A DNA stretch of 64,000 bases, from NCBI RefSeq assembly GCF_005047655.1, contig NZ_SUKF01000002.1:248001-312000 (forward strand), given 5' to 3'. Source of the DNA: Sinimarinibacterium arenosum. GTDB lineage: Bacteria; Pseudomonadota; Gammaproteobacteria; Nevskiales; Nevskiaceae. Positions 26,893 to 36,463 of this stretch are shown here, piece after piece (position 1 is the stretch's first letter; every line of letters starts with the position of its first letter). The notes beneath the pieces were generated by a model. That model was not told the origin of the DNA. It ran no database searches and saw nothing but the letters and a program-made list of their open reading frames with translations. Made by a program: the position numbers and the translations under genes.

Positions 26893-27510
26893 TTGTCGAC
26901 CCACCGCCCGCAATTTTCACCGATTTCGGGGATGTTGCAGATGTATGCTGCTGACGCGAGCCGTCGGCGACCCGTGGCTCATAGAGCCTTGCACGATTCG
27001 ATTGCCTGGAACGACGCCTGCGGCGACGAGCCCGCACAGTCCGTTTTGCAGAACACACTGCATTCGGCGTGCGCGGTCATCGGCGCTCAGCAGGGCTTCG
27101 TTCTGCTGCTGAGCAACGACAGCACGCTGGAAGTCGCCTGCGCGCAGAATCTTCATCCCACTCTGCTGCTGGATCTCGTCCTCGGCAAGGCCTCGCGCGC
27201 CCTGCACCATGCTCTCACCGATCACACCCCCGGCCTAGCCGGCGTTGACGGCGCGCTACTGAAGCCATGCGCCGACGGTGAACGCCCAAGTCCCTCGATC
27301 ATCGCCATGCCGATCGAAATCGACCCCCTCCATCGAGGCGCGTTGTGCCTGTTCAGTGGAGAGCCTCCGCGAACTTTGTCGACGCTCGATCTGGAAATTC
27401 TCGGCGCACTATCAGAGCAGGCTTCATTGGCCATGCGCGCAGCCAACCAGCATTCGGCACTGAATCGCCTCGCGGCAAGCCTGAGAGCCTTCACGCCCCA
27501 GCCCGCCTGA
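26893..27510 (+). CDS. GAF-domain protein, likely separate sensor of a two-component system
   Basis: The 205-residue soluble protein starts at TTG 26893, supported by GGAGG (26880-26884) eight bases upstream; ATG codons about 14-17 residues in are alternatives without as good a site. Residues 45-195 fit a GAF domain, with QQGFVLLLSNDSTLEVACAQ, IIAMPIEI and LEILGALSEQASLAM in the expected order. No output domain follows. The next two genes encode a soluble kinase and a NarL-type regulator, so this is probably a detached sensor or ligand-binding partner. The 26765-26892 gap holds a -10-like TACACT at 26801 and no gene. Confidence 0.75.
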   Translation: MSTHRPQFSPISGMLQMYAADASRRRPVAHRALHDSIAWNDACGDEPAQSVLQNTLHSACAVIGAQQGFVLLLSNDSTLEVACAQNLHPTLLLDLVLGKASRALHHALTDHTPGLAGVDGALLKPCADGERPSPSIIAMPIEIDPLHRGALCLFSGEPPRTLSTLDLEILGALSEQASLAMRAANQHSALNRLAASLRAFTPQPA

Positions 27511-27536
27511 GTTTCCATCGCCATTGAGGCCTGCGC

Positions 27537-28379
27537 GTGACGCCTGTCCCCGAACCCTCGCCGCCGCCGATTTCGGGGGGTACGCGCGAAACAGAAGCTG
27601 ACGACTTCCGCCGCGCGGTCCTGCAGCAAGTCGAGGCGCTGACCGCAGACAACCAGCGCCTTCTGCAATCCGTGGTGCGCAGCGAACGCCGCTTCCGCAC
27701 TCTGGCCAAATCGGTCTGGCATGTTCAGGAGGAAGAACGCCGCCGCTTGGCGCGCGAGCTCCATGACGGCATTGGCCAGACCCTGACGGCACTGGCCAAT
27801 CAGGTCCAGCGCATCCTCGACGACGCCCGAGGCGCCGGCAATCTGGGGCTGGAACACCGCCTCGGCGACGCGCTCGACCTGACCCGCAGCGCGCTGCACG
27901 ACACTCGCGAGCTGTCGCGGCTGCTGCGGCCGACGCTGCTGGACGACCTGGGGCTAGACGCCGCTCTGAACTGGTTGGCGCGAACACTTTCCGAACGCAC
28001 CGGACTGGACATTGAACTGCAGTCAGCACTGGACGAGCGACGCCTGCATCCGGACGTGGAGACGCTGGTGTTCCGCATCACGCAGGAAGCGCTGACTAAC
28101 GTCATACGTCATGCCTGCGCACAATCGGCGCGAATCGTGCTTGCCTTGAAGACGTCGGCCCTGGTCCTGCGGATCGAGGACGATGGTTCCGGTTTTGATA
28201 CCGCACTGTTGACCGCGGCCGAGCGCAGCGGCACCAGCAGCGGAGTTCGTGGCATGCGGGACCGCGCCGAGTTGTTCGGCGGCAGTATCGAGCTGCGTTC
28301 AGCACCAGGTCGCGGTACGGTCGTCCAGCTCACTTTGGTGCTGGACGCCTCTGACGCCAGCCCGCCAATCAACGGATGA
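27537..28379 (+). CDS. Cytoplasmic histidine kinase, NarX/DegS/NreB type (HisKA_3)
   Basis: GTG start at 27537, 280 residues. A coiled stretch (about 20-65) leads to the HisKA_3 box EEERRRLARELHDGIGQTL with the phosphorylated His, then the ATPase domain (FRITQEALTNVIRHA, the N box; IEDDGSGFD; GVRGMRDRAELFGG). There is no membrane helix and no sensory domain of its own, nor an N-terminal Cys cluster such as the oxygen-sensing one in NreB. Signal input probably comes from the GAF protein encoded 27 bases upstream. The NarL-type regulator follows after 10 bases. Confidence 0.92.
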   Translation: MTPVPEPSPPPISGGTRETEADDFRRAVLQQVEALTADNQRLLQSVVRSERRFRTLAKSVWHVQEEERRRLARELHDGIGQTLTALANQVQRILDDARGAGNLGLEHRLGDALDLTRSALHDTRELSRLLRPTLLDDLGLDAALNWLARTLSERTGLDIELQSALDERRLHPDVETLVFRITQEALTNVIRHACAQSARIVLALKTSALVLRIEDDGSGFDTALLTAAERSGTSSGVRGMRDRAELFGGSIELRSAPGRGTVVQLTLVLDASDASPPING

Positions 28380-28389
28380 TGCTTTGACG

Positions 28390-29034
28390 ATGAACCCGAT
28401 TCGGCTGTTGGTCGCTGACGACCACACCATAGTTCGTGAAGGACTGGTCTCGATGCTCGAGGAGACCGGCGAATGTCAAGTCGTTGCACAGGCCGCCGAC
28501 GGCTTTCATGCAATGGAAATGGCACTGAAAACACGGCCCGACGTCGTCGTCACCGACATTTCGATGCCCCGCATGTCCGGACTTGAGGTCGTCAAACGGG
28601 TACGCGCTGAATTGCCCGGAACCCGCACACTGGTTCTGACGGTTCACGAAGAGGATGAGTACATCCTGCCGATCCTGCGTGCCGGGGCCAACGGCTTCCT
28701 TAATAAGGACACCTCGGTAGCCGAACTGATGACGGCGATCAAGACTATCCATGTCGGCCAGTCGTACTTTGGACCGCGTGCAGCCAAGGCACTGGCGGAT
28801 CGCCAGAGCCGTGGCCGCTCAATCAGCACCGACCCCTACGACACGCTGACCGCGCGCGAGCGCGAGACATTTCATCTGGTGATCCAGGGCAAGACCACCA
28901 AGGAAATCGCGCAGATTCTCGATATCGGCGTCAAGACCGCCGAGAACCACCGTGCCCGCATGATGGAAAAACTGGGTCTGCGCAACACTGCCGAAGTCGT
29001 GCGCTTCGCCGCCCTGCGCGGCCTGCTCTCCTGA
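28390..29034 (+). CDS. NarL/FixJ-family response regulator
   Basis: The 214-residue DNA-binding regulator has a receiver domain (phospho-Asp in VVVTDISMPRMSG; switch Lys in GFLNKDTS) and a LuxR-type helix-turn-helix (LTARERETFHLVIQG, TTKEIAQILDIGVKTAENH). It is the natural partner of the HisKA_3 kinase just upstream. The neighbouring petABC operon is a possible target by position, but no matching operator could be identified there. Confidence 0.94.
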   Translation: MNPIRLLVADDHTIVREGLVSMLEETGECQVVAQAADGFHAMEMALKTRPDVVVTDISMPRMSGLEVVKRVRAELPGTRTLVLTVHEEDEYILPILRAGANGFLNKDTSVAELMTAIKTIHVGQSYFGPRAAKALADRQSRGRSISTDPYDTLTARERETFHLVIQGKTTKEIAQILDIGVKTAENHRARMMEKLGLRNTAEVVRFAALRGLLS

Positions 29035-29116
29035 GCCTGGCTTCGATACCCGATCGCCGCTGCAATCGAGCCGGCGATTTTGCTCCTTTCATCAGCGCAT
29101 TCCACTGACCAAAGTC

Positions 29117-29146
29117 TTACCCGTGTACGGAGCCTGCCGCTATAAT
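29117..29146 (+). promoter_or_regulatory. Promoter of petABC
   Basis: A perfect -10 TATAAT at 29141-29146, with TTACCC (29117-29122) 18 bases upstream as a weak -35. Transcription would start near 29153, giving a leader of about 100 bases before petA. The leader holds no gene. Confidence 0.6.
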
Positions 29147-29251
29147 GCCGCGGTTAGGCCGAGCCCCGCACTGCCAGGCGACTGACCGTGCCGATGTAAA
29201 GCGCTCGCCCTTGCACCATTTGATAACCAACTCCTCAAGGGGCTTTGTTCA

Positions 29252-29848
29252 ATGAGCAATCAAGGCGTGGATCCCGGTCGACGCCGCTTCCTGACGCTGA
29301 CGACCACAGTGGTCGGCGGTGCGGGAGCGGTCGCAGCGGCCTGGCCATTTCTCGCGTCGCTGCGGCCCAGCGAGCGTGCAAAGGCGCTCGGCGCACCGGT
29401 TTCGATCGATATCAGCAAGGTTGAACCTGGTCAGCGCGTAACCGTCGCGTGGCGCGGCAAACCAGTATGGGTCGTGCGTCGCACGCCGGAGATGCTCGAG
29501 TCACTGCCGAAGGTCGATGCAGAACTGCGCGATCCGAACTCGGATGAGGCGCAGCAGCCCGACTACGCAAAGAACGAAGCTCGCTCAATCAGACCGGATG
29601 TCTTGGTCATGGTGGGCTCCTGCACCCATCTCGGCTGCTCGCCGACGTTCCGTCCGGATCATCCGGCACCCGAGGTCGACCCCAACTGGCAAGGTGGCTT
29701 CTATTGCCCCTGCCACGGCTCCAAGTTCGATATGGCTGGCCGCGTCTACAAGGGCGTACCTGCTCCATTGAACCTGCTGGTGCCACCGCACCATTTCGAA
29801 GGCGACAACACCATTGTCGTTGGCGTTGATCCCGTGGGAGCTGCGTGA
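29252..29848 (+). CDS. petA: Ubiquinol-cytochrome c reductase iron-sulfur (Rieske) subunit
   Basis: Carries the [2Fe-2S] cluster of the bc1 complex, taking the first electron from ubiquinol. The 198-residue protein has a Tat-type N-terminus (GRRRFL followed by a helix, about residues 18-36) and the cluster motifs CTHLGCSP and CPCHGSKF with the disulfide Cys pair. First gene of petABC. Its stop overlaps the petB start region (TGATG). Confidence 0.97.
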   Translation: MSNQGVDPGRRRFLTLTTTVVGGAGAVAAAWPFLASLRPSERAKALGAPVSIDISKVEPGQRVTVAWRGKPVWVVRRTPEMLESLPKVDAELRDPNSDEAQQPDYAKNEARSIRPDVLVMVGSCTHLGCSPTFRPDHPAPEVDPNWQGGFYCPCHGSKFDMAGRVYKGVPAPLNLLVPPHHFEGDNTIVVGVDPVGAA

Positions 29849-31098
29849 TGGCGACAGTCCAAAATCCGTACAAGACCACCGGGATTCTCGGCTGGATTGA
29901 TGACCGCTTCCCGCTGACCAAGCTGTGGAAGGACCAGTGGGGCGATTACTACGCGCCGAAGAACTTCAACTGGTGGTACATCTTCGGCATCCTGTCGCTG
30001 GTGGTGCTGGTCAATCAGTTGCTGACCGGCATCTTCCTGACGATGCATTACAAGCCCGACGCCGCCAAGGCATGGGATAGCGTCGAATACATCATGCGTG
30101 ATGTGCCCTGGGGCAACATCATCCGCTATCTGCATTCGACGGGGGCCTCCGCGTTCTTCATCGTCGTTTACCTGCACATGTATCGCGGCCTGCTTTACGG
30201 TTCCTACCGCAAGCCGCGGGAACTGATCTGGGTCTTCGGATGCCTGATCTTCCTGTGCCTGATGGCCGAAGCCTTCTGCGGATACGTACTTCCGTGGGGC
30301 CAGATGTCGTACTGGGGCGCGCAGGTGATCATTTCGCTGTTCGGCGCCATTCCGGTCATCGGCGGTGATCTGGTGATCTGGATCCAGGGCGATTACATCC
30401 CGTCCGACGCGACGCTGAACCGCCTGTTCTCGCTGCATGTGATCGCCGTGCCGTTCGTACTGGTCGGGTTGGTCGTCGCGCATCTGATCGCATTGCACGA
30501 AGTGGGATCCGGCAGTCCGGACGGCGTCGAAATCAAGAAACTCACCAATCCCGAGACGGGCTACCCGCTCGACGGCATCCCGTCGCATCCGTACTACACG
30601 GTCAAGGATATGCTCGGTGTTGGCGTGTTCCTGATCATCTTCCTCGGCGTCGTGTTCCTGGCCCCGGACGGTGGCGGCTATCTCCTCGAAAAGCCGAACT
30701 TCCAGGAGGCCAATCCGCTGGTCACGCCGAATCACATCACCCCGGCGTGGTACTTCGGTGCGTTCTACGCGATTCTGCGCGCGATTCCGAACAAGCTGAT
30801 GGGCGTTATCGGCATGTTCGCGGCGGTGCTGGTGCTGTTCACGTTGCCGTGGCTGGACCGCTCGCCGGTCAAGTCGATCCGCCACAAAGGCTGGATGTAC
30901 AAGACCGCACTGGCGCTTTTCACGATCGCTTTCATCCTGCTGTGCTACTTCGGCATGCAGCCGCCCACACCGGAAGGCACGCTGATTTCACGCATCGGCA
31001 GTTTCATCTACTTCGGCTTCTTCCTGTTCATGCCGATTTACTCGAAGCTCGACAAAACCACGCCAGTACCGGAGCGGGTGACCTATGAAGCGCATTAA
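29848..31098 (+). CDS. petB: Cytochrome b of the bc1 complex
   Basis: The 416-residue integral membrane subunit holds both b haems and the quinone sites. Start ATG at 29848 overlaps the petA stop; the GTG just before it is less likely. About eight helices. Haem-ligand regions include LHSTGASAFFIVVYLHMYRG and LFSLHVIAVPFVLVGLVVAH. The Qo-site motif appears as PEWY-equivalent TPAWYFGAFYAILR, where the usual PEWY reads PAWY. The C-terminus is the full long form as in proteobacteria. Confidence 0.97.
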   Translation: MATVQNPYKTTGILGWIDDRFPLTKLWKDQWGDYYAPKNFNWWYIFGILSLVVLVNQLLTGIFLTMHYKPDAAKAWDSVEYIMRDVPWGNIIRYLHSTGASAFFIVVYLHMYRGLLYGSYRKPRELIWVFGCLIFLCLMAEAFCGYVLPWGQMSYWGAQVIISLFGAIPVIGGDLVIWIQGDYIPSDATLNRLFSLHVIAVPFVLVGLVVAHLIALHEVGSGSPDGVEIKKLTNPETGYPLDGIPSHPYYTVKDMLGVGVFLIIFLGVVFLAPDGGGYLLEKPNFQEANPLVTPNHITPAWYFGAFYAILRAIPNKLMGVIGMFAAVLVLFTLPWLDRSPVKSIRHKGWMYKTALALFTIAFILLCYFGMQPPTPEGTLISRIGSFIYFGFFLFMPIYSKLDKTTPVPERVTYEAH

Positions 31099-31834
31099 GT
31101 TCGTAGTATTGGCTGCTGCGCTGCTGGCCGCCGCCGGAACCGCATCGGCAAGCGAATTGGCCATGCCGCACGCCTTCACCCCGGACCTCGGCAATGAAGC
31201 GTCGGTCCAGCGTGGCGCGCGCAACTTCATGAATTACTGCTCCGGCTGTCATTCGATGAAGCATCTTCGCTATGCCCGCATGGGACAGGATCTCGGCATT
31301 CCCGAAGATCAGCTCAAGGCCAATCTGATGTTCACCTCGGAAAAACCGGGGGACCACATCGTCTCGGCCATGCCGGCAACGGCAGTGACATGGTTCGGCG
31401 TACAGCCGCCGGACCTCACCGTTGAAACCCGCATGCGCGGGCCGGATTGGGTCTACAACTACCTGATGACCTTCTACACCGACGCGACGCGGCAGAACGG
31501 CACCAACAACCTGATGCTGCCGGGCGCAGCAATGCCCAACGTGCTGGGCTCGCTGCAGGGGGTTCAGGTGATGGAAGCTGCGCACGCGGCAGAAGGCGGG
31601 GCTGCAGCGGCCGAAGGTCATGGCGGCCCGACGTTCAAGGTCGTCCAGGAAGGGGCATTGTCTGAGCCGGAGTTCGAGAAGTTCGTCGCGGACACCGTCA
31701 ACTTCATGGCCTACGCCGCCGAGCCTGGCCGTGCCGCGCGCACATCCATGGGCGGCAAGGTGCTGCTGTATCTGCTCGTTCTGACCGCGTTCTTGTATTT
31801 GCTCAAGCGCGAATACTGGAAAGACGTGCACTGA
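31085..31834 (+). CDS. petC: Cytochrome c1 of the bc1 complex
   Basis: The 249-residue protein has a signal peptide (cut after about residue 22, TASAS), the haem motif CSGCHSMKHLRY and a C-terminal membrane anchor (VLLYLLVLTAFLYLL). The axial Met is likely in the ALSEPEFEKF..NFM or MLPGAAMPNVLG region. A glycine/alanine/glutamate-rich insert (AAHAAEGGAAAAEGHGG) sits at about 165-181. The start overlaps petB by 14 bases. Electrons would go on to CcoP/CcoO of the cbb3 oxidase. Confidence 0.97.
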   Translation: MKRIKFVVLAAALLAAAGTASASELAMPHAFTPDLGNEASVQRGARNFMNYCSGCHSMKHLRYARMGQDLGIPEDQLKANLMFTSEKPGDHIVSAMPATAVTWFGVQPPDLTVETRMRGPDWVYNYLMTFYTDATRQNGTNNLMLPGAAMPNVLGSLQGVQVMEAAHAAEGGAAAAEGHGGPTFKVVQEGALSEPEFEKFVADTVNFMAYAAEPGRAARTSMGGKVLLYLLVLTAFLYLLKREYWKDVH

Positions 31835-31857
31835 TCGACCCGCCAATTGAGTCGAAC

Positions 31858-31892
31858 AACGGCGCCGCTCCACCCGAGCGGCGCCGTTTTTT
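31858..31892 (+). terminator. Strong Rho-independent terminator after petC
   Basis: AACGGCGCCGCT (31858-31869) and AGCGGCGCCGTT (31877-31888) form a 12-pair stem with a seven-base loop, followed by six Ts (31887-31892). It separates petABC from sspAB. Confidence 0.92.
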
Positions 31893-31990
31893 GTGCCCAT
31901 TGACCCTGGATTGGGCTGCAAAAGCCGGCCATGCGTGCCATGCTTGGGTGTCCGGGCCACATGGCCCGGCGTTGACGTTCGAGGCATGCG

Positions 31991-32626
31991 GTGGCAATTC
32001 CGGCTAAAAGCAAATACGTAATGGATGTGCGGCCAGGCGCCCGCGCCGGCGCAACGCTGTTTCTCGCGCCCAATGAATTGCCGAGCCTGTGGACACGCAT
32101 CGTTCTGGCGGAGAAAGACGTCGACAATGTCCGGATCGAAACCATTACCGGCAGCAGACCGCATCCTGACCTGATGGTGCTCAATCCGAGCCTGAGCCTG
32201 CCGACGCTGTCAGATCGAGACTGCGTGATCTTTCCAGCCGCAATCGTGGCCGAGTACCTCGACGATCGCTATCCGCACCCGAGACTGCTGCCCCCCGATC
32301 CGGCGTCGCGCGCCCGCATCCGCATGATGCTGCTGCGCCTGGAAACCGAGTTGTTTCCATTGGCACAGACGATTCAGCAGGCGCCCAAGTCAGCTGACGC
32401 CAAGGCGGCACGCAAGCGCCTCGGCGAATACCTGATTGCGAGCGCGCAGGTTTTCCCGCGGCGCGGCTGGTGTCTCGGCCTGGATTTCAATCTGGCGGAC
32501 TGCGCCTGGGCAGCGCTGTTGACGCAACTCCCCGCGCTGCAGGTTCCGATGCCGAAAGACCCCGATCTTCTGCGCTACGCACAGCAGCTGCTGGGGCGTC
32601 GCAGCGTACAATCGGTGATGCGCTGA
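31991..32626 (+). CDS. sspA: Stringent starvation protein A
   Basis: RNA-polymerase-associated protein with a glutathione-S-transferase fold that helps stress and stationary-phase transcription. GTG start at 31991, with GAGG six bases upstream; 211 residues. The thioredoxin-like half (FLAPNELPSLWTRIVLAEK, then NPSLSLPTL) and the helical C-terminal half are complete. It follows petABC and precedes sspB, the conserved petABC-sspAB order. Confidence 0.92.
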   Translation: MAIPAKSKYVMDVRPGARAGATLFLAPNELPSLWTRIVLAEKDVDNVRIETITGSRPHPDLMVLNPSLSLPTLSDRDCVIFPAAIVAEYLDDRYPHPRLLPPDPASRARIRMMLLRLETELFPLAQTIQQAPKSADAKAARKRLGEYLIASAQVFPRRGWCLGLDFNLADCAWAALLTQLPALQVPMPKDPDLLRYAQQLLGRRSVQSVMR

Positions 32627-32658
32627 TCCGGCGCAGCATCACAGACTTTTTACTGATC

Positions 32659-33078
32659 ATGTCCGCATCCCGCCGCCCTTACCTGATCCGCGCCATCTAT
32701 GACTGGTGCTGTGACAACGGGCATACACCGCACATCCTGGTCGCCGCCGATTATCCTGGAGTCATTGTTCCACGGGAGTTCGTCCACGAAGGCCGGATCA
32801 CGCTGAATGTAAGCCCTGTCGCGATCCAGAATCTGGATCTCACCGGCGACCCGATCTGGTTTTCGGCACGCTTCAACGGCCGCCCGTTTGACGTGCAATT
32901 TCCGCCTGGCGCTGTCCTCGCCGCGTTCGCTCGCGAAAACGGTGAAGGCGTGATGTTCGGTGAGGTGGAACCCCCAGCAGAATCAGCAGGCTCCGCATCG
33001 AGCCCAACGCCGGGCACCGACCCGGAACCGCCGCGTCCACCGCGGACAGGCCGGCCGACCTTGCGCGTAGTCAAGTAG
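32659..33078 (+). CDS. sspB: ClpXP protease specificity-enhancing factor SspB
   Basis: Adaptor that delivers ssrA-tagged proteins to ClpXP. The 139-residue protein starts MSASRRPYLIRAIYDWC at 32659; the substrate-binding domain covers residues 1-110 (HILVAADYPGVIVPREFV, NLDLTGDPIWFSARF). A Pro-rich linker leads to the C-terminal ClpX-binding motif RPTLRVVK, which is intact. Directly downstream of sspA. Confidence 0.95.
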   Translation: MSASRRPYLIRAIYDWCCDNGHTPHILVAADYPGVIVPREFVHEGRITLNVSPVAIQNLDLTGDPIWFSARFNGRPFDVQFPPGAVLAAFARENGEGVMFGEVEPPAESAGSASSPTPGTDPEPPRPPRTGRPTLRVVK

Positions 33079-33161
33079 GCGCCGATACGACGCTGTTGTT
33101 GCTGTCACGCAGACTGTAGTCAGGAAGTCACGTCGCAGTCATCCATCAAGCACGGCTGACG

Positions 33162-34186
<1,025 letters not shown>

Positions 34187-34202
34187 GTCGATGCTCGGCG
34201 AT

Positions 34203-35489
34203 TCAGCGCTGCGCCGTTGTCGGCACCAGCCCGTCAGCACGCATCTCCACGCACTCAAGCCGGCGCGTCAATGTTCCTCTGGCGGTCCACTCCATCCAGC
34301 CTGACGCGCCAGGCAGCAGTTCACCTGAACGGAATCGTCCGCTGTGCAGCGCCGTGGCCACACGATAGGCATCGGCGCCCAGCGCATAAAGACGTGGATA
34401 GGCCGCAACAGCGGGCAGACGGGATGCCTGGCTACGCTCGTCGGCCCAGACACCGGAAGAATCCACCGTGAATGGCATGTCGCAGAACCGCAGCGACGCC
34501 AGCTCGGCATCGGGGCGGCCGTTATAGATCATCGAGGTGGCGTACTGCGGCAAGCCACTGGAACGATAGAAGCGGAACTGGGGCAGCAGCACGCGCGCAT
34601 CCTGCGCACGCGTGGCAATGAAAATGAAGTCGATATCGCCACGACGACCAGCCTCGAACTCGGTACGCTCGCCCAGAGCGCGGGTGAGTGCGTTGTGACG
34701 CTCCTGGCTCGCGCTGACACCCATGATGCTGGAGATCACTTCCTTCTGGTCGCTGACACCTTGCCGGTAGCGGCCCGATGAAATCACGCGGCCACCCCAT
34801 TGCCGCAGACGCTCGTCCAGCGCGCCCAGCACCCGGGTGCCCCAGTCTCCTTCCGGCACCAGCGCCACGGCATTGAGCAGGCGCTTGCTTCCGGCATCGT
34901 CAGCCACCGCACGGGCTTCGTCCTCGGGCGCGAGCCCGAACTGATAGAAATTGAACGGGGCCTGATACCCGGCATCCATGTAATTCAGACCGAGCACCGG
35001 CACCGGCGGCGCCATCGCCGCCAGCTGCGCGACGCTTTCCTTCTTCAGGGGTCCGACGATCATGTCGACGCCGTCATTCAGCGCCTGCTGATAGGCACGC
35101 AGCAGCCACTCGGGACTGTCGCCGACATCGTAAACCCGCACCTCACCCTGCGCGCCAGCATTGAAGTACTCGGCCAGGAAACCGTCGCGCGCGGCCTCGG
35201 CGGTGGTCGCGTAGGGTCCGGTCATCGGCAGCAACAGCGCAATCCGGCTACCACGCGTCATCGCTGGCGGCGGTGTCCAGAATTCAGATTGATCCGATTG
35301 CGCAACCACTCCAGCATCAGGCGAAGTGCCAACTGCCGTTGCAGGCGACGGAAGGACCTGCGACTGGGGATTGGCGGGACGGGATTGCGGACTCGATGCA
35401 CATCCGAACAGGCTGACGACCAGCAGAAATGCCAGTGTCATGCGTCGTGTCGATCGAACGGTTTTGGCGGATGAAGGGCGCGCGCTCAT
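34203..35489 (-). CDS. lpoA: Penicillin-binding protein activator LpoA (short form)
   Basis: Outer-membrane lipoprotein that activates PBP1A. From ATG 35489 it is 428 residues, with a basic N-terminus, a helix and the lipobox SLFGC. Residues 80-420 form the periplasmic-binding-protein-like C-terminal domain (RIALLLPMTGPYATTAEAA, VDMIVGPLKKESV, VALVPEGDWGTRVLG). The N-terminal TPR domain present in E. coli LpoA (678 residues) is absent; only a Pro/Gln-rich linker of about 45 residues separates the lipid anchor from the C-terminal domain. It overlaps no gene upstream but its start is only 15 bases from that of divergent rsmI. Confidence 0.88.
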   Translation of the reverse strand: MSARPSSAKTVRSTRRMTLAFLLVVSLFGCASSPQSRPANPQSQVLPSPATAVGTSPDAGVVAQSDQSEFWTPPPAMTRGSRIALLLPMTGPYATTAEAARDGFLAEYFNAGAQGEVRVYDVGDSPEWLLRAYQQALNDGVDMIVGPLKKESVAQLAAMAPPVPVLGLNYMDAGYQAPFNFYQFGLAPEDEARAVADDAGSKRLLNAVALVPEGDWGTRVLGALDERLRQWGGRVISSGRYRQGVSDQKEVISSIMGVSASQERHNALTRALGERTEFEAGRRGDIDFIFIATRAQDARVLLPQFRFYRSSGLPQYATSMIYNGRPDAELASLRFCDMPFTVDSSGVWADERSQASRLPAVAAYPRLYALGADAYRVATALHSGRFRSGELLPGASGWMEWTARGTLTRRLECVEMRADGLVPTTAQR

Positions 35490-35492
35490 AAT
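35464..35492 (+). promoter_or_regulatory. Putative rsmI promoter overlapping the lpoA start
   Basis: TTGGCG (35464-35469), 17 bases, then CATAAT (35487-35492). Transcription would begin near 35499, only about six bases before the rsmI ATG, and no Shine-Dalgarno sequence precedes it. On the other strand CATACT (35502-35497) stands about eight bases before the lpoA start codon. Confidence 0.45.
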
Positions 35493-35504
35493 TGCAAGTA
35501 TGAC

Positions 35505-36410
35505 ATGCCCACTTTGTTTGACGCCGTGAGTCACGAGCGCGCCAACGTCGCGGCCGGCCACCTTTACGTGGTCGCGACGCCGATCGGCAATCTCGGCGAT
35601 CTGTCGCCGCGGGCCCAGGCCGTGCTGAGTTCGGTCGACCGTATTTGTGCCGAAGACACCCGCACGACCGGGCATCTGCTGTCGCACTTCGGCATCCGCA
35701 AGCCGCTGACCGCGCTGCACGAGCACAACGAGTCGGCGGCAAGCCAGGCGCTGATCGAACAGTTACAGGGTGGTGCGACTCTCGCCCTGGTCTCCGACGC
35801 CGGCACTCCGCTGATTTCCGACCCGGGATTCGTGCTGGTCCGCGCCGCCCGCGCCGCCGATGTGCCGGTCATCGCGATCCCTGGCCCCTGCGCCGCCATC
35901 ACGGCGCTGTCGCTCAGCGGCCTGCCCAGCGACCGCTTCCTGTTCGAGGGATTTCTGCCGGCCAAGCGCGGTGCGCGACGCGAACGCCTGCAGACACTCG
36001 CAGCCCTGCCGCAGACTTTCATCGTCTACGAATCCAGTCATCGCATCGCTGACACCGCACAGGATCTCGCCGAGCTATTGCCCGGGCGCAGCGTGTGTCT
36101 GGCGCGCGAGCTGACCAAGCTGCATGAACAGAGCGTGGTGATGGACGCCGCTGCGCTGCCGACGTGGCTCGCCGCCGACACCAATCGCAGCCGCGGCGAA
36201 TTCGTGCTGGTGATCGGCGGTCAGCCGGGCGAGCCCGCCGGCAATGCCGCCGAAACCGAACGGGTCCTGCGCATCCTGCTGCAGGAGATGCCGGCCTCGT
36301 CGGCGGCGCGAGTCGCCGCGCAGATCACTGGCGAACGCAAGAAAGTCCTGTATGACCTGGCACTGACCCTGAGCCAGGCCACCGCCGGCCACGGCACGCC
36401 GCCGACCTGA
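35505..36410 (+). CDS. rsmI: 16S rRNA (cytidine1402-2'-O)-methyltransferase RsmI
   Basis: Methylates the 2'-O of C1402 in the ribosomal P site. The 301-residue protein begins with HLYVVATPIGNLGDLSPRA and continues with AEDTRTTGHLL, LVSDAGTPLISDPG and PGPCAAITALSLSGLP, all hallmarks of the tetrapyrrole-methylase-like family. Divergent from lpoA, as in related genomes. The first 17 residues are extra compared with the conserved core; GTG at 35526 is an alternative start. Confidence 0.95.
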   Translation: MPTLFDAVSHERANVAAGHLYVVATPIGNLGDLSPRAQAVLSSVDRICAEDTRTTGHLLSHFGIRKPLTALHEHNESAASQALIEQLQGGATLALVSDAGTPLISDPGFVLVRAARAADVPVIAIPGPCAAITALSLSGLPSDRFLFEGFLPAKRGARRERLQTLAALPQTFIVYESSHRIADTAQDLAELLPGRSVCLARELTKLHEQSVVMDAAALPTWLAADTNRSRGEFVLVIGGQPGEPAGNAAETERVLRILLQEMPASSAARVAAQITGERKKVLYDLALTLSQATAGHGTPPT

Positions 36411-36452
36411 CCGCCTGACCACCGCCTGACCGCCTGACCGCCTGACCGCTGA
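36411..36452 (+). repeat. Tandem CCGCCTGA octamer repeat between rsmI and the DUF885 gene
   Basis: Four exact copies of CCGCCTGA at 36411-36418, 36422-36429, 36430-36437 and 36438-36445, with a three-base interruption after the first and a truncated CCGCTGA at the end. Each copy holds a TGA, and the last part merges with the ribosome site (GAGG, 36450-36453) of the next gene. Confidence 0.9.
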
Positions 36453-36463
36453 GGAAACACGAC

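Noticed and set aside
29220-29233. TTGATAACCAACTC in the petA leader as an FNR site
   Set aside because: The left half is perfect but the right half does not match ATCAA, and it lies downstream of the TATAAT promoter.
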